DNA of 64,000 nt from Liolophura sinensis. Its lineage: Eukaryota; Mollusca; Polyplacophora; Chitonida; Chitonidae. Location: NCBI RefSeq assembly GCF_032854445.1, contig NC_088296.1, positions 27,895,064 through 27,959,063 on the forward strand, read 5' to 3'. Below the pieces are notes generated by a model. The model was given only the letters and a program-made list of their open reading frames with translations. It was not told where the DNA came from and searched no databases. Below, piece after piece: positions 56,394 to 64,000 of this stretch (the first letter of the stretch is position 1; every line of letters begins with the position of its first letter). The position numbers and the translations under genes are program-made.

Positions 56394-56806
56394 TTAAATT
56401 CACTATATCAATATTTGTTTATTTTTGCACTTTATTTATTTATTTTTGCATTTTATTTATTTATTTTTTTTATTTTATTTTTTTATTTATTTTTTATGTT
56501 TTTTTATTTATTTTTTATTTTTTTATTTATTTATATTTAGTTTTAATTTATTTTTCATTTATTTTTTTTAGTTTATTTTTTTATGTTTTTAATTTTTTTT
56601 TAAATTTTTTTATTTATTTCTTTATTTTTTTTTATTTTATTTATTTAATTTAATTTATTTAATTTAATTTAATTTATTTAATTAATTTGATTTATTTTTT
56701 TTCTATTTAATTTATTTATTTATTTGATTTAATTTATTTTATTTAATTTACTTATTTATTTTAAGTTATTTATTTTATTTTATTTATTTCTTTATTTATT
56801 TGTTTC
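56394..56806. repeat. T-rich low-complexity tract, expanded SINE tail
   Basis: Over 400 bp of TTTA/TTTTATTT permutations with almost no G or C. It abuts the 3' end of an inverted family A SINE (56807-56965), whose tail is normally a few AAAT units. I therefore read it as an expanded SINE tail. The 94-codon open frame in it encodes only Phe/Tyr/Leu/Ile and is an artefact. Confidence 0.88.
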
Positions 56807-56965
56807 GTGTTTTAAGCCGTACTCAAGAATATTTCACTTATACGACGGCAGCCAGCATTATGGTGGGAGGACACCAGGCACAGCCCGGGGGAAACTCACG
56901 ACTATCCACAGGTTTCTGCCAGACCTTCCCACTCACGGGAGGAGAGGAAGCCAGCCTGAGCTGGT
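56807..56965 (-). mobile_element. SINE family A, truncated, with expanded tail
   Basis: GTGTTTTAAGCCGTACTCAA and GCCAGCATTATGGTGGGAGG match the family A 3' half on the minus strand. The tRNA-like head is missing. There is no counterpart in the left half near 33070. Confidence 0.87.
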
Positions 56966-56966
56966 A

Positions 56967-57942
56967 CCATGTTTAACGTCATGCATGTCCATGCTCAAAG
57001 GTGTTTTCTTGCTTACGTTCTAATGTGGCCTTGACCTTGACTCGATTAAAACTTTGTCGTCAGATAAATATGAAAATCTGAGGTAGCCTACTTGTACTCC
57101 TGATGCAGCTGGGCTCTCTATATTGTTTATAGAACACGTGTGCTGTAGTCTGGTTTGTGTTCTAGAAACCAGTATGTCTTTCCGTCATAAATTGTTTTGT
57201 TCCGGCGCAAGTAAACCAGACGAGCTAACTACATCGGGTATCACCACATTATACTATCATTTATGTATTCATCCGTCTATTTATGTAATGCAAGAAAATT
57301 ACACGGTAACTAGCATCCGGCCTTAAGCTGAATTAAGTAAAAAAAAAAAATAAAGTGTTGTTACTGGCATTAATTTGACGTCACTGGCGTAGAAGGACTC
57401 AAATGCTATGTTGTCATCACGTTTAACAGACAGCAACATTAAAAGAATACAAAGGAACCGGGCCTTATGGAGGCTTAGTCCGCCAGCAGAATCGAGGGAT
57501 ATAGCGATACAATATAATAAATCTTAGAACACAGAGAGTATCAGCAGTGTGATAGTTGGCAAATTATATGAGAATACAATATAATTAATCACACAGAACA
57601 AAGAGTAAAGGCAATGTGATAGTTGACAAACAGTCACCTGTGCAACAACGCTTCTTTTCGGTCTACGCTTTTCACTCAGTTAGGGTTTTATTCTCACTGT
57701 TCGTTTAAATGCTTAAATGGTAGCAAATTGCCCCCCTCCCTCAAGGCACAATGGTCTAAGCAGATTTAGTTAAAAATTAAATAAATAAATAAAAAACGGT
57801 GATGTTAGTTGCAATTTTTTTCCCAATATGTTTGAATTTAAAACTTTAGCGAAATGAAGTTTTATGTGGTAGGTGAATCGGCGATAGTTCTGCATGCCTG
57901 GAGATAAGGTCGTGGTTTATATAGTATTGTTACGGTACACAC
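56967..57942 (+). repeat. Intron block before C exon, copy 3
   Basis: 56985-57350 is the third copy of the block at 33078 and 40470. 57370-57620 contains a short internal duplication (ACACAGAGAGTA and ACACAGAACAAAGAGTA, each followed by AGTGTGATAGTTG). No gene is seen. Confidence 0.78.
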
Positions 57943-58044
57943 GAGGGAAAAGACACCATTACTCCTGGCTCATCGGAGGCAAACGATCTGGATCGGCTTT
58001 GTCTCCTAATGAGGAATGGAGTTGATGTCAACATTCAAGATCTA
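57943..58044 (+). pseudogene. Ankyrin exon, class C, right copy 1, both splice sites lost
   Basis: This 102-bp equivalent of exon 60903 has ACACACG in place of ACACAG at the 5' side and ATACGT in place of GTACGT at the 3' side. The frame itself stays open (LMRNGVDVNIQDL end). With acceptor and donor both mutated it should be skipped. It carries both the early extra A (GGGAAAAG) and the later two-base insertion. Confidence 0.83.
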
Positions 58045-58705
58045 ATACGTCATCAAATCGATCAAATAAAAAAACACGTTACCGATGTCAATATAAATAA
58101 GGGGTTTATGTTTCAATTATCCACAAAAGCGATTTTTTTAATGTTAATTGCATAAAACATGTTTGAAAGGCTTCAAAACTAATTCTAGACTCGAGGGAAT
58201 CTGAACAAAATTGGTAAACATATATTGAGGATGCCTTGAATATATTGACTATAATTGGTACACTTGCTGAATATTTTTACGGTGTAAACCACAGTTTGGT
58301 TCATTTGACGGGAATACATTCCTGATGTGCTCTTAAATGAGACAGATATGACGTCAGTGACGGTAATTTACCAGAAAGAGGCCCAGATATATGTACCGAA
58401 TCGTGCTGCAAGTGTAATGTAACAGTTCACGACTTTACACAGACGGTGCTACTGAAGTCTGCCTGCTTCAAACACAATCAGTTGACACGTCCATCGTGCT
58501 CTAGTACCAAACTGTGACTTTACATAAATGTCCGTGCCCTGGAAATAAAGGGACTCATACAAGCATATATGTAAGTGGTAACACAGTCATGGAATGTACA
58601 GTTCGTTAGCTACATGAGTAACACTCACCATGGACAAGACAGACAATACAACAAATAGAACCTAACTATGTAAACAGTGTTACCTCACTGTCACCGGTTT
58701 CACAG

Positions 58706-58730
58706 TTGTTCACTGGACAGTTCGTAAAAA
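58706..58730 (+). pseudogene. Half-exon relic of class E', copy 3
   Basis: TTGTTCACTGGACAGTTCGT follows TTTCACAG. It is shorter than the left relics because GAACGAGACAG is deleted, leaving about 25 bp, and there is no donor. Confidence 0.6.
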
Positions 58731-59021
58731 AAATATATCTTTATAGTGGAAACGTATTCCTTGTGTGTAGACAACTGGTGTAAAATTGCATAATCCAACT
58801 GTCCAGAAACGACGCTAATGTTATGTACACACTTTTGGAGTGTTTGCGTTATTTAATGTCAGGATGCTAATCGGTTCAGTGCTTGATTTTGTTGGTGTTT
58901 TCAGAAATGTTATCATATAGATTCTTTTTCCCAAATATAAACCTGTATGTGTCAAAAGCCTCCACGTCTTTTTTGACACTCAGGCCTGACTTCATCTATA
59001 TACTATTTTTAACTTTTACAG

Positions 59022-59120
59022 GATGGGAAGACGCCACTGCTTGTAGCTCTGAGGGCAAATAATCTTGATCTTGTTCGTCTGTTGGTAGAGAGAGGCGCTG
59101 ACGTCAATGTACAGAATGAG
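59022..59120 (+). CDS. Ankyrin repeat exon, class D, right cassette 1
   Basis: A 99-bp phase-0 exon, acceptor AACTTTTACAG, donor GTATGTGG. The repeat is DGKTPLLVALRANNLD, LVRLLVERGADV, NVQNE. TPLLVAL is the only class D copy with Val here. No SINE lies before it, in contrast to the left D exons, so the acceptor context is the ancestral one. Confidence 0.91.
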
Positions 59121-59249
59121 GTATGTGGTGTATAGTACGATGATTTTAACATTGTCTCTAACTCTAGACTACGTAAGACCAACACTAAAATACATGCATT
59201 ACTTTAGGTCTATTTCCAGGAATACAGTCTAAATTGATTCTCCATTGAG

Positions 59250-59526
59250 ATACCGCCTCTTATAGCACAGTTAGTAGAGCGTCCGCTTCGGGAGTGGTAG
59301 ATCCAGGATGAGTCCTGGGTCGAGTCACACCTAAGACTTTAAAAGAGGAAGTTGTAACTTCCTGGCTTGGCATTCAACATGACGGGAATAGTGCAACGAC
59401 TGGTTTTAGAGCGGTGGAAATCCGTCCTGCAACAAGGAGGCACATTACATACACCCTAAGGATTCCTTCGTCGTCATATGACTGACAAATTTTTAAGTAC
59501 GACGTTAAACACAAGCACTCACTCAC
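59250..59526 (+). mobile_element. tRNA-derived SINE, family B, internally deleted
   Basis: A-box-like TAGCACAGTTAGTAGAGCG and B-box-like GGGTCGAGTCACACC are followed by AAGAGGAAGTTGTAACTTCC. Compared with 10733-11095, the middle (TATAATGGCTCGGGCGG part) is deleted. The tail is CACTCACTC. Target-site duplications TCTCCATTGAG lie at 59239-59249 and 59527-59537. The left half has no SINE at this point (37680). Confidence 0.92.
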
Positions 59527-59701
59527 TCTCCATTGAGGTTCCGCTGTGCATGTAAATATTAGGAGATACAAAATACCAACAAATATAATGAATAATTATT
59601 TATTAAATAGATATGGCCAATGGTCGCTCAGTAGTGTTTTTAGACTAGCCTCGCAATTAGTACAATATCCTGGCAGACCATAGGAAAGAGATAATACTTT
59701 C

Positions 59702-59753
59702 TGGGGGGAGGGGGTTAGGATGGGTGGGGTGGTTGTGGGGTGGTTGTGGGGCA
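59702..59753 (+). other. G-rich tract, possible G-quadruplex, upstream of E exon
   Basis: Runs of GGGGGGAGGGGG, GGGTGGGG and repeated TTGTGGGG lie 77-128 bp before the E acceptor. At least four G-runs of three or more lie within 50 bp on the + (transcribed-RNA) strand. A copy lies at 62641-62692; the left cassette lacks it. Confidence 0.75.
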
Positions 59754-59829
59754 GTGGTAATTAATAATTAGAAACCAAACCTTGTATCGTGACAGTATAT
59801 AAATGACGTGTTATTGGGACATCCCACAG

Positions 59830-59928
59830 GAAGGAGAGACTGTATTGTTTGGGGCGATGAGGACAGGTGATTTGAACCTTGTTCGTCTGTTGATAAATCA
59901 CGGAGCCAATGTCAACGTACAGAATAAG
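59830..59928 (+). CDS. Ankyrin repeat exon, class E, right cassette 1
   Basis: A 99-bp phase-0 exon, acceptor CATCCCACAG, donor GTAAGGGC. The repeat is EGETVLFGAMRTGDLN, LVRLLINHGANV, NVQNK. FGAM differs from FWAM in copy 62761. RTGDLNLVRLLINHGANVN is an ideal turn and helix 2. Confidence 0.91.
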
Positions 59929-60902
59929 GTAAGGGCTGCATGGTTGTTTACAAAGAGAGCATGTTGGACCAAGAACCATATTAAACACCTAGTTTTATCT
60001 TCAAATACATGCGTTCACAAAAGTCAAAGACGGAAAGTTATTCACTTTGAGCATGAATTATATATACTATGCTACCTCTGGCGCAAACACAATATTACAT
60101 GAACAAAAATGATATTACCTTTGCAATCTACACCTAATTAAAGGTGAACTGACAAAAAAAAATTAGATCAACACTTCTCTACCCAAATATTTTGCAAATA
60201 AACGCCTGAACGTGCGTTAATATATTTTAAGTGCATTTGCAGTGTAGAAAAAAGAATCATTTTGCAGAAACATACACATGTACATGCTAAGGTAAGGGAA
60301 TTAACCAGTGTTTAAGACGGCTAACGTCTAAAGTCCTGGCTAATACTTGTCTCAATTTATACTTGCTGCAGAAGACTTCATCTTGGCTATACTGTTATGT
60401 CAGCAGGAAAGAATGGTGTCTTTGGATTTGCAATTAATTTGACGTCACTGATATAGAAGGACTCAACATGCTGAGTTGTCATCACATTTAACATACAATA
60501 CCATTAAAACAATACAAAGGAGCCAGGCCTTCTGGATGCTTAGTCCGCCAGCAGAATCGGGGAATACAGAGATACAATACAATAAATCTTACAGCAGTGT
60601 GATAGTTGGTAAATTGTCCCATGTGAAACATCGCTTCTTTTCATACAACGTCAATTACGGTTTTGTACTAACTACTTACGGAAATGCTTAAATGGTAATA
60701 AATTGCACGCACTTTAGCACGATGGTTTACGGAGCATTAGGTAAAAAAAGACTGTGATGTTAGTTGCAATTTCTTGTTTACTATAATACGTTTGAATTTA
60801 AAATGTTGGGAAAATGAAGTTTTGCGTGGTAGGAGAATAATTGCAAGTGCTGCAAGCCGGGAGATAAGGTCGTGGTTTGTATATTATTGTTACGGTACAC
60901 AG

Positions 60903-61004
60903 GAGGGAAAAGACACCATTACTCTTGGCTCATCGGAGAAAAGTGATATGGATCGCTTTCGTCTCCTAGTCAGAAATGGAGTTTATGTCAAAATTCAGGA
61001 TCTA
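60903..61004 (+). CDS. Ankyrin exon, class C, right copy 2, 34 codons in frame
   Basis: A 102-bp phase-0 exon, acceptor GGTACACAG, donor GTACGTCG. It reads EGKDTITLGSSEKSDMD, RFRLLVRNGVYV, KIQDL. The helix 2 half is a good ankyrin segment, but the TPLHLAA half is replaced by DTITLGSSE because an early +1 and a later +2 insertion leave about ten codons in a shifted frame. Whether this 34-residue unit folds as a repeat is doubtful. It can be spliced without breaking the protein frame. Confidence 0.75.
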
Positions 61005-61645
61005 GTACGTCGTTCACAGATCAAATGAAAGACCACGTTATCTATGTCAATGTAAACAATTTTAACAATGTTTTAATGTTAATTGGGTAAAAAATGTTTG
61101 AAAGACTTCAAAACTAAATCTAGACTCGAGGGAATCTGAATTGAATTTGTAATCGTATACTGATGATGCCTCGAATATCTTGAACAGAATTGGTACCATC
61201 GCTAAATATTTTTACGGTGTAATACCACAGTTTGGTTCATTTGACCGGAATACATTCCTAATGTGCTCTTAAGTGAGACAGACATGACATCAGTTACGGT
61301 ACTTTACCAGAAAGATGCCCAGATATATGTACCGAATGGTGCCGCAGGTTTACAGTAGCAAACAGTCCACGACTTTACACACACTGTGCTACTGAAGTCT
61401 GCATGCTTCAAACACAATCAGTCGTCACGTACATCATGCTCTAGTACCACACTGTGACATTAAATAAATGTCCGTGCCCTGGAAATAAAGCGACTCATAC
61501 AAGCATATATGTAAGTGGTAACACAGTCATGGAATGTACAGTTCGTTAGCTACATGAGCAACACTCACCATGGGCAAGACAGACAATACTACAAATAGCA
61601 CCTAACTATGTAAACAGTGTCGTCTCACTGTCACCGGTTTCACAG

Positions 61646-61670
61646 TTGTTCACTGGACAGTTCGTAAAAA
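61646..61670 (+). pseudogene. Half-exon relic of class E', copy 4
   Basis: The same short remnant (TTGTTCACTGGACAGTTCGT after TTTCACAG) as at 58706, carried along by the cassette duplication. Confidence 0.6.
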
Positions 61671-61957
61671 AATGTATCTTTATACTGGAAACGTATTCCT
61701 TGTGTGTAGACAACTGGTGTAAAATTATAGAATTCAAATGTTCAGAAACGACGCTAATGTTATGTACACACTTTTGGAGTGTTTGCGTTATTTAATGTCA
61801 GCATGCTAACCGGTTCAGTGCTTGATTTTGTTGGTGTTTTCAGAAATGGAATCATATAGAATTTTTTCCCAAATATAAACCTGTATGTCAAAAGTGTCCG
61901 GCCTTTTTGTGACACTTAACCCTGAATTCATCTACAAACTATTTTTAACTTTTACAG

Positions 61958-62056
61958 GATGGAAAGACGCCTTTGCTTTTAGCCCTGAGGGCAAATAATC
62001 TGGATCTTGTTCGTCTGTTGGTACAGAGAGGCGCTGACGTCAATGTACAGAATGAG
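61958..62056 (+). CDS. Ankyrin repeat exon, class D, right cassette 2
   Basis: A 99-bp phase-0 exon, acceptor AACTTTTACAG, donor GTATGTGG. The repeat is DGKTPLLLALRANNLD, LVRLLVQRGADV, NVQNE. Gln in LLVQRG is unique to this copy. Its nearest relative is 59022; TPLLLAL matches the left D exons. Confidence 0.91.
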
Positions 62057-62186
62057 GTATGTGGTGTATAGTTACGATGATTTTCACATTGTCTCTAACT
62101 CTAGACTACGTAAGACCATCACTAAAATACATGCATTACTTTAGGTTTATTTCCAGGAATACAGTCTAAATTGATTCTCCATTGAG

Positions 62187-62463
62187 ATACCGCCTCTTAT
62201 AGCACAGTTAGTAGAGCGTCCGCTTCGGGAGTGGTAGATCCAGGATGAGTCCTGGGTCGAGTCACACCTAAGACTTTAAAAGAGGAAGTTGTAACTTCCT
62301 GGCTTGGCATTCAACATGACGGGAATAGTGCAACGACTGGTTTTAGAGCGGTGGAAATCCGTCCTGCAACAAGGAGGCACATTACATACACCCTAAGGAT
62401 TCCTTCGTCGTCATATGACTGACAAATTTTTGAGTACGACGTTAAACACAAGCACTCTTTCAT
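62187..62463 (+). mobile_element. tRNA-derived SINE, family B, cassette 2 copy
   Basis: The same internally deleted element and position as 59250-59526. TCTCCATTGAG before it and the mutated TCTTCATTGAG after it mark the old target-site duplication. It was copied with the cassette and is not a new insertion. Confidence 0.92.
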
Positions 62464-62640
62464 TCTTCATTGAGGTTCCGCTGTGCATGTAAATATTAGG
62501 AGATACAAAAATACCAACAAATATAATGAATAATTATTCATTAAATAGATATGGCCAATGGTCGCTCAGTAGTGTTTTTAGACTAGCCTCTCAATTAGTA
62601 CAGTATCCTGGCAGACCATAGGAAAGAGATAATACTTTCT

Positions 62641-62692
62641 GGGTGGAGGGGGTTAGGATGGGTGGGGTGGTTGTGGGGTGGTTGTGGGGCAG
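62641..62692 (+). other. G-rich tract, cassette 2 copy
   Basis: The counterpart of 59702-59753 with GGGTGGAGGGGG at its start. It precedes exon 62761 by about 70 bp. Confidence 0.72.
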
Positions 62693-62760
62693 TGGTAATT
62701 AATAATTAGAAACCAAACCTTGTATCGTGACAATATATAAATGACGTGTTATTGTGACAG

Positions 62761-62859
62761 GAAGGAGAGACAGTTTTGTTTTGGGCGATGAGGACAGGTG
62801 ATTTGAACCTTGTTCGTCTGTTGATAAATCACGGAGCCAATGTCAACGTACAGAATAAG
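62761..62859 (+). CDS. Ankyrin repeat exon, class E, right cassette 2, altered acceptor
   Basis: A 99-bp phase-0 exon, donor GTAAGGGC. The repeat is EGETVLFWAMRTGDLN, LVRLLINHGANV, NVQNK. The acceptor region is TTATTGTGACAG, while the other E copies have GACATCCCACAG: six bases (ATCCCA type) are deleted, removing what little pyrimidine tract there was. The AG is retained, but splicing here may be weaker than at 59830. Confidence 0.86.
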
Positions 62860-63832
62860 GTAAGGGCTGCATGGTTGTTTACAAGGAGAGCATGCTGGGC
62901 CAAGAACCATATTAAATACCTAGTTTTATCTTCAAATACATGCGTTCACAAAAGTCAAAGACGGAAAGTTATTCACTTTGAGCATGAATTATATATACTA
63001 TGCTACCTCTGGCCAAACACAATATTACATGAACAAAAATGAAATTATATCTTTGCAATCTACACCTTATTAAAGATGAAAAGATAAAAAAATTAGATCA
63101 ACACTTCTCTACCCAAATATGTTGCAAATAAACGCCCGAACGTGCGTTTATATATTTCAAATGCATTTGCAGTGTAGAAAAAAGAATCATTTTGCAGAAA
63201 CATACACATGTACATGCTAAGGTAAGGGAATTAACCAGTGTTTAAGAGTCCTGGCTAATACTTGTCTCAATTTATATTTGCTGCAGAAGACTTCATCTTG
63301 GCTATACTGTTATGTCAGCAGGAAAGAATGGTGTCTTTGGATTTGCAATTAATTTGACGTCACTGGTATAGAAGGACTCAACATGCTGAGTTGTCATCAC
63401 ATTTAACATACAATACCATTAAAACAATGCAAAGGAACCAGGCCTTCTGGATGCTTAGTCCGCCAGCAGAATCGGGGAATATAGAGATACAATACAATAA
63501 ATCTTACAGCACAGAGAGTAACAGCAGTGTGATAGTTGGTAAATTGTCCCATGTGAAACATCGCTTCTTTTCATACAACGTCAATTACGGTTTTGTACTA
63601 ACTACTTACGGAATTGCTTAAATGGTAATAAATTGCGCGCCCTTTAGCACCATGGTTTACGGAGCATTAGGTAAAAAAAGACTGTGATGTTAGTTGCAAT
63701 TTCTTGTTTACTATAATACGTTTGAATTTAAAATGTTGGGAAAATGAAGTTTTGCGTGGTAGGAGAATAATTGCAAGTGCTGCAAGCCGGGAGATAAGGT
63801 CGTGGTTTGTATATTATTGTTACGGTACACAG

Positions 63833-63934
63833 GAGGGAAAAGACACCACTACTCTTGGCTCATCGGAGAAAAGTGATATGGATCGCTTTCGTCTCCTAGT
63901 CAGAAATGGAGTTTATGTCAAAATTCAGGATCTA
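63833..63934 (+). CDS. Ankyrin exon, class C, right copy 3, at window edge
   Basis: A 102-bp phase-0 exon, acceptor GGTACACAG, donor GTACGTCG. It differs from 60903 by one visible residue (DTTTLGSS against DTITLGSS). It shows that another cassette continues beyond 64000. The same doubt about the first half of the repeat applies. Confidence 0.75.
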
Positions 63935-64000
63935 GTACGTCGTTCACAGATCAAATGAAAGACCACGTTATCTATGTCAATGTAAACAATTTTAACAATG

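Larger units (their letters stand above)
60420..64000 (+). repeat. C-D-E cassette tandem repeat, period about 2.93 kb
   Basis: Equivalent points are 57943/60903/63833 (C exon), 59022/61958 (D), 59830/62761 (E), 59250/62187 (SINE B) and 59702/62641 (G-rich). The stretch 60430-61050 and its copy 63360-63980 are nearly identical base for base, the highest similarity in the window. The array continues past the right edge. Intron gaps in this range hold only the cassette repeat. Confidence 0.94.

Noticed and set aside
56369-56653. A 94-codon frame rich in Phe, Tyr, Leu and Ile, resembling a membrane protein
   Set aside because: It is the translation of a TTTA-rich SINE tail; hydrophobicity follows from the T content.
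59255-59335. tRNA gene suggested by A-box and B-box-like motifs
   Set aside because: The stretch is the head of a family B SINE. It is followed by the SINE body and flanked by target duplications, and no proper cloverleaf is seen.

Overview
The window is animal nuclear DNA, most likely from a mollusc. The evidence is intron-split coding sequence with GT/AG splice sites, abundant tRNA-derived SINEs whose 3' tails resemble molluscan repeats, a decayed endonuclease/RT LINE, a decayed gypsy-type pol fragment and many AT-rich introns and minisatellites. It is not bacterial. The species assignment rests on remembered SINE style and is an inference.

The only gene content I can support is a long + strand series of ankyrin exons. 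I find 31 exons or near-exons between 7.9 and 63.9 kb. Twenty-five are exactly 99 bp. Each of these begins at the D/N-G of one 33-residue ankyrin repeat, ends at its Q-D-K or Q-N-K/E, and is bounded by phase-0 introns. I see no start codon exon, signal peptide, partner domain, stop or poly(A) site, so this is an internal part of a very large ankyrin gene, or of several tandem ones. Exon classes can be told apart by sequence and flanks: B (7916), A (8901, the 13-23 kb array, 43488, 48256, 50280), F (28176, 52585), G (29103), E' (32134, 55426), C (33916, 57943, 60903, 63833), D (35543, 37456, 59022, 61958) and E (38344, 59830, 62761).

Layout: 1-7.6 kb has no recognisable gene, only minisatellites and SINE remains. 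7.6-13.1 kb has exons B and A and a dead LINE pierced by SINEs. 13.1-23.9 kb is a tandem array of about nine A-exon units with conserved introns. 25.5-38.5 kb carries F, G, E', C, D, D and E. 38.5-43.4 kb has a GC-rich satellite, an orphan intron copy and the dead gypsy-type fragment. 43.4-64 kb repeats the whole order (A, LINE, A, A, F, E', C, D, E) and then continues as C-D-E cassettes with a period of about 2.93 kb.

The two halves are therefore paralogous copies of a large segmental duplication, each with its own exon losses, SINE insertions and exon damage. Because every healthy exon is a symmetric phase-0 module, copies can be added, lost or skipped without shifting the frame. The window looks like a locus that lengthens and reshuffles an ankyrin solenoid by exon duplication, and damaged exons (lost acceptors, frameshifts, a moved donor) mark the turnover.
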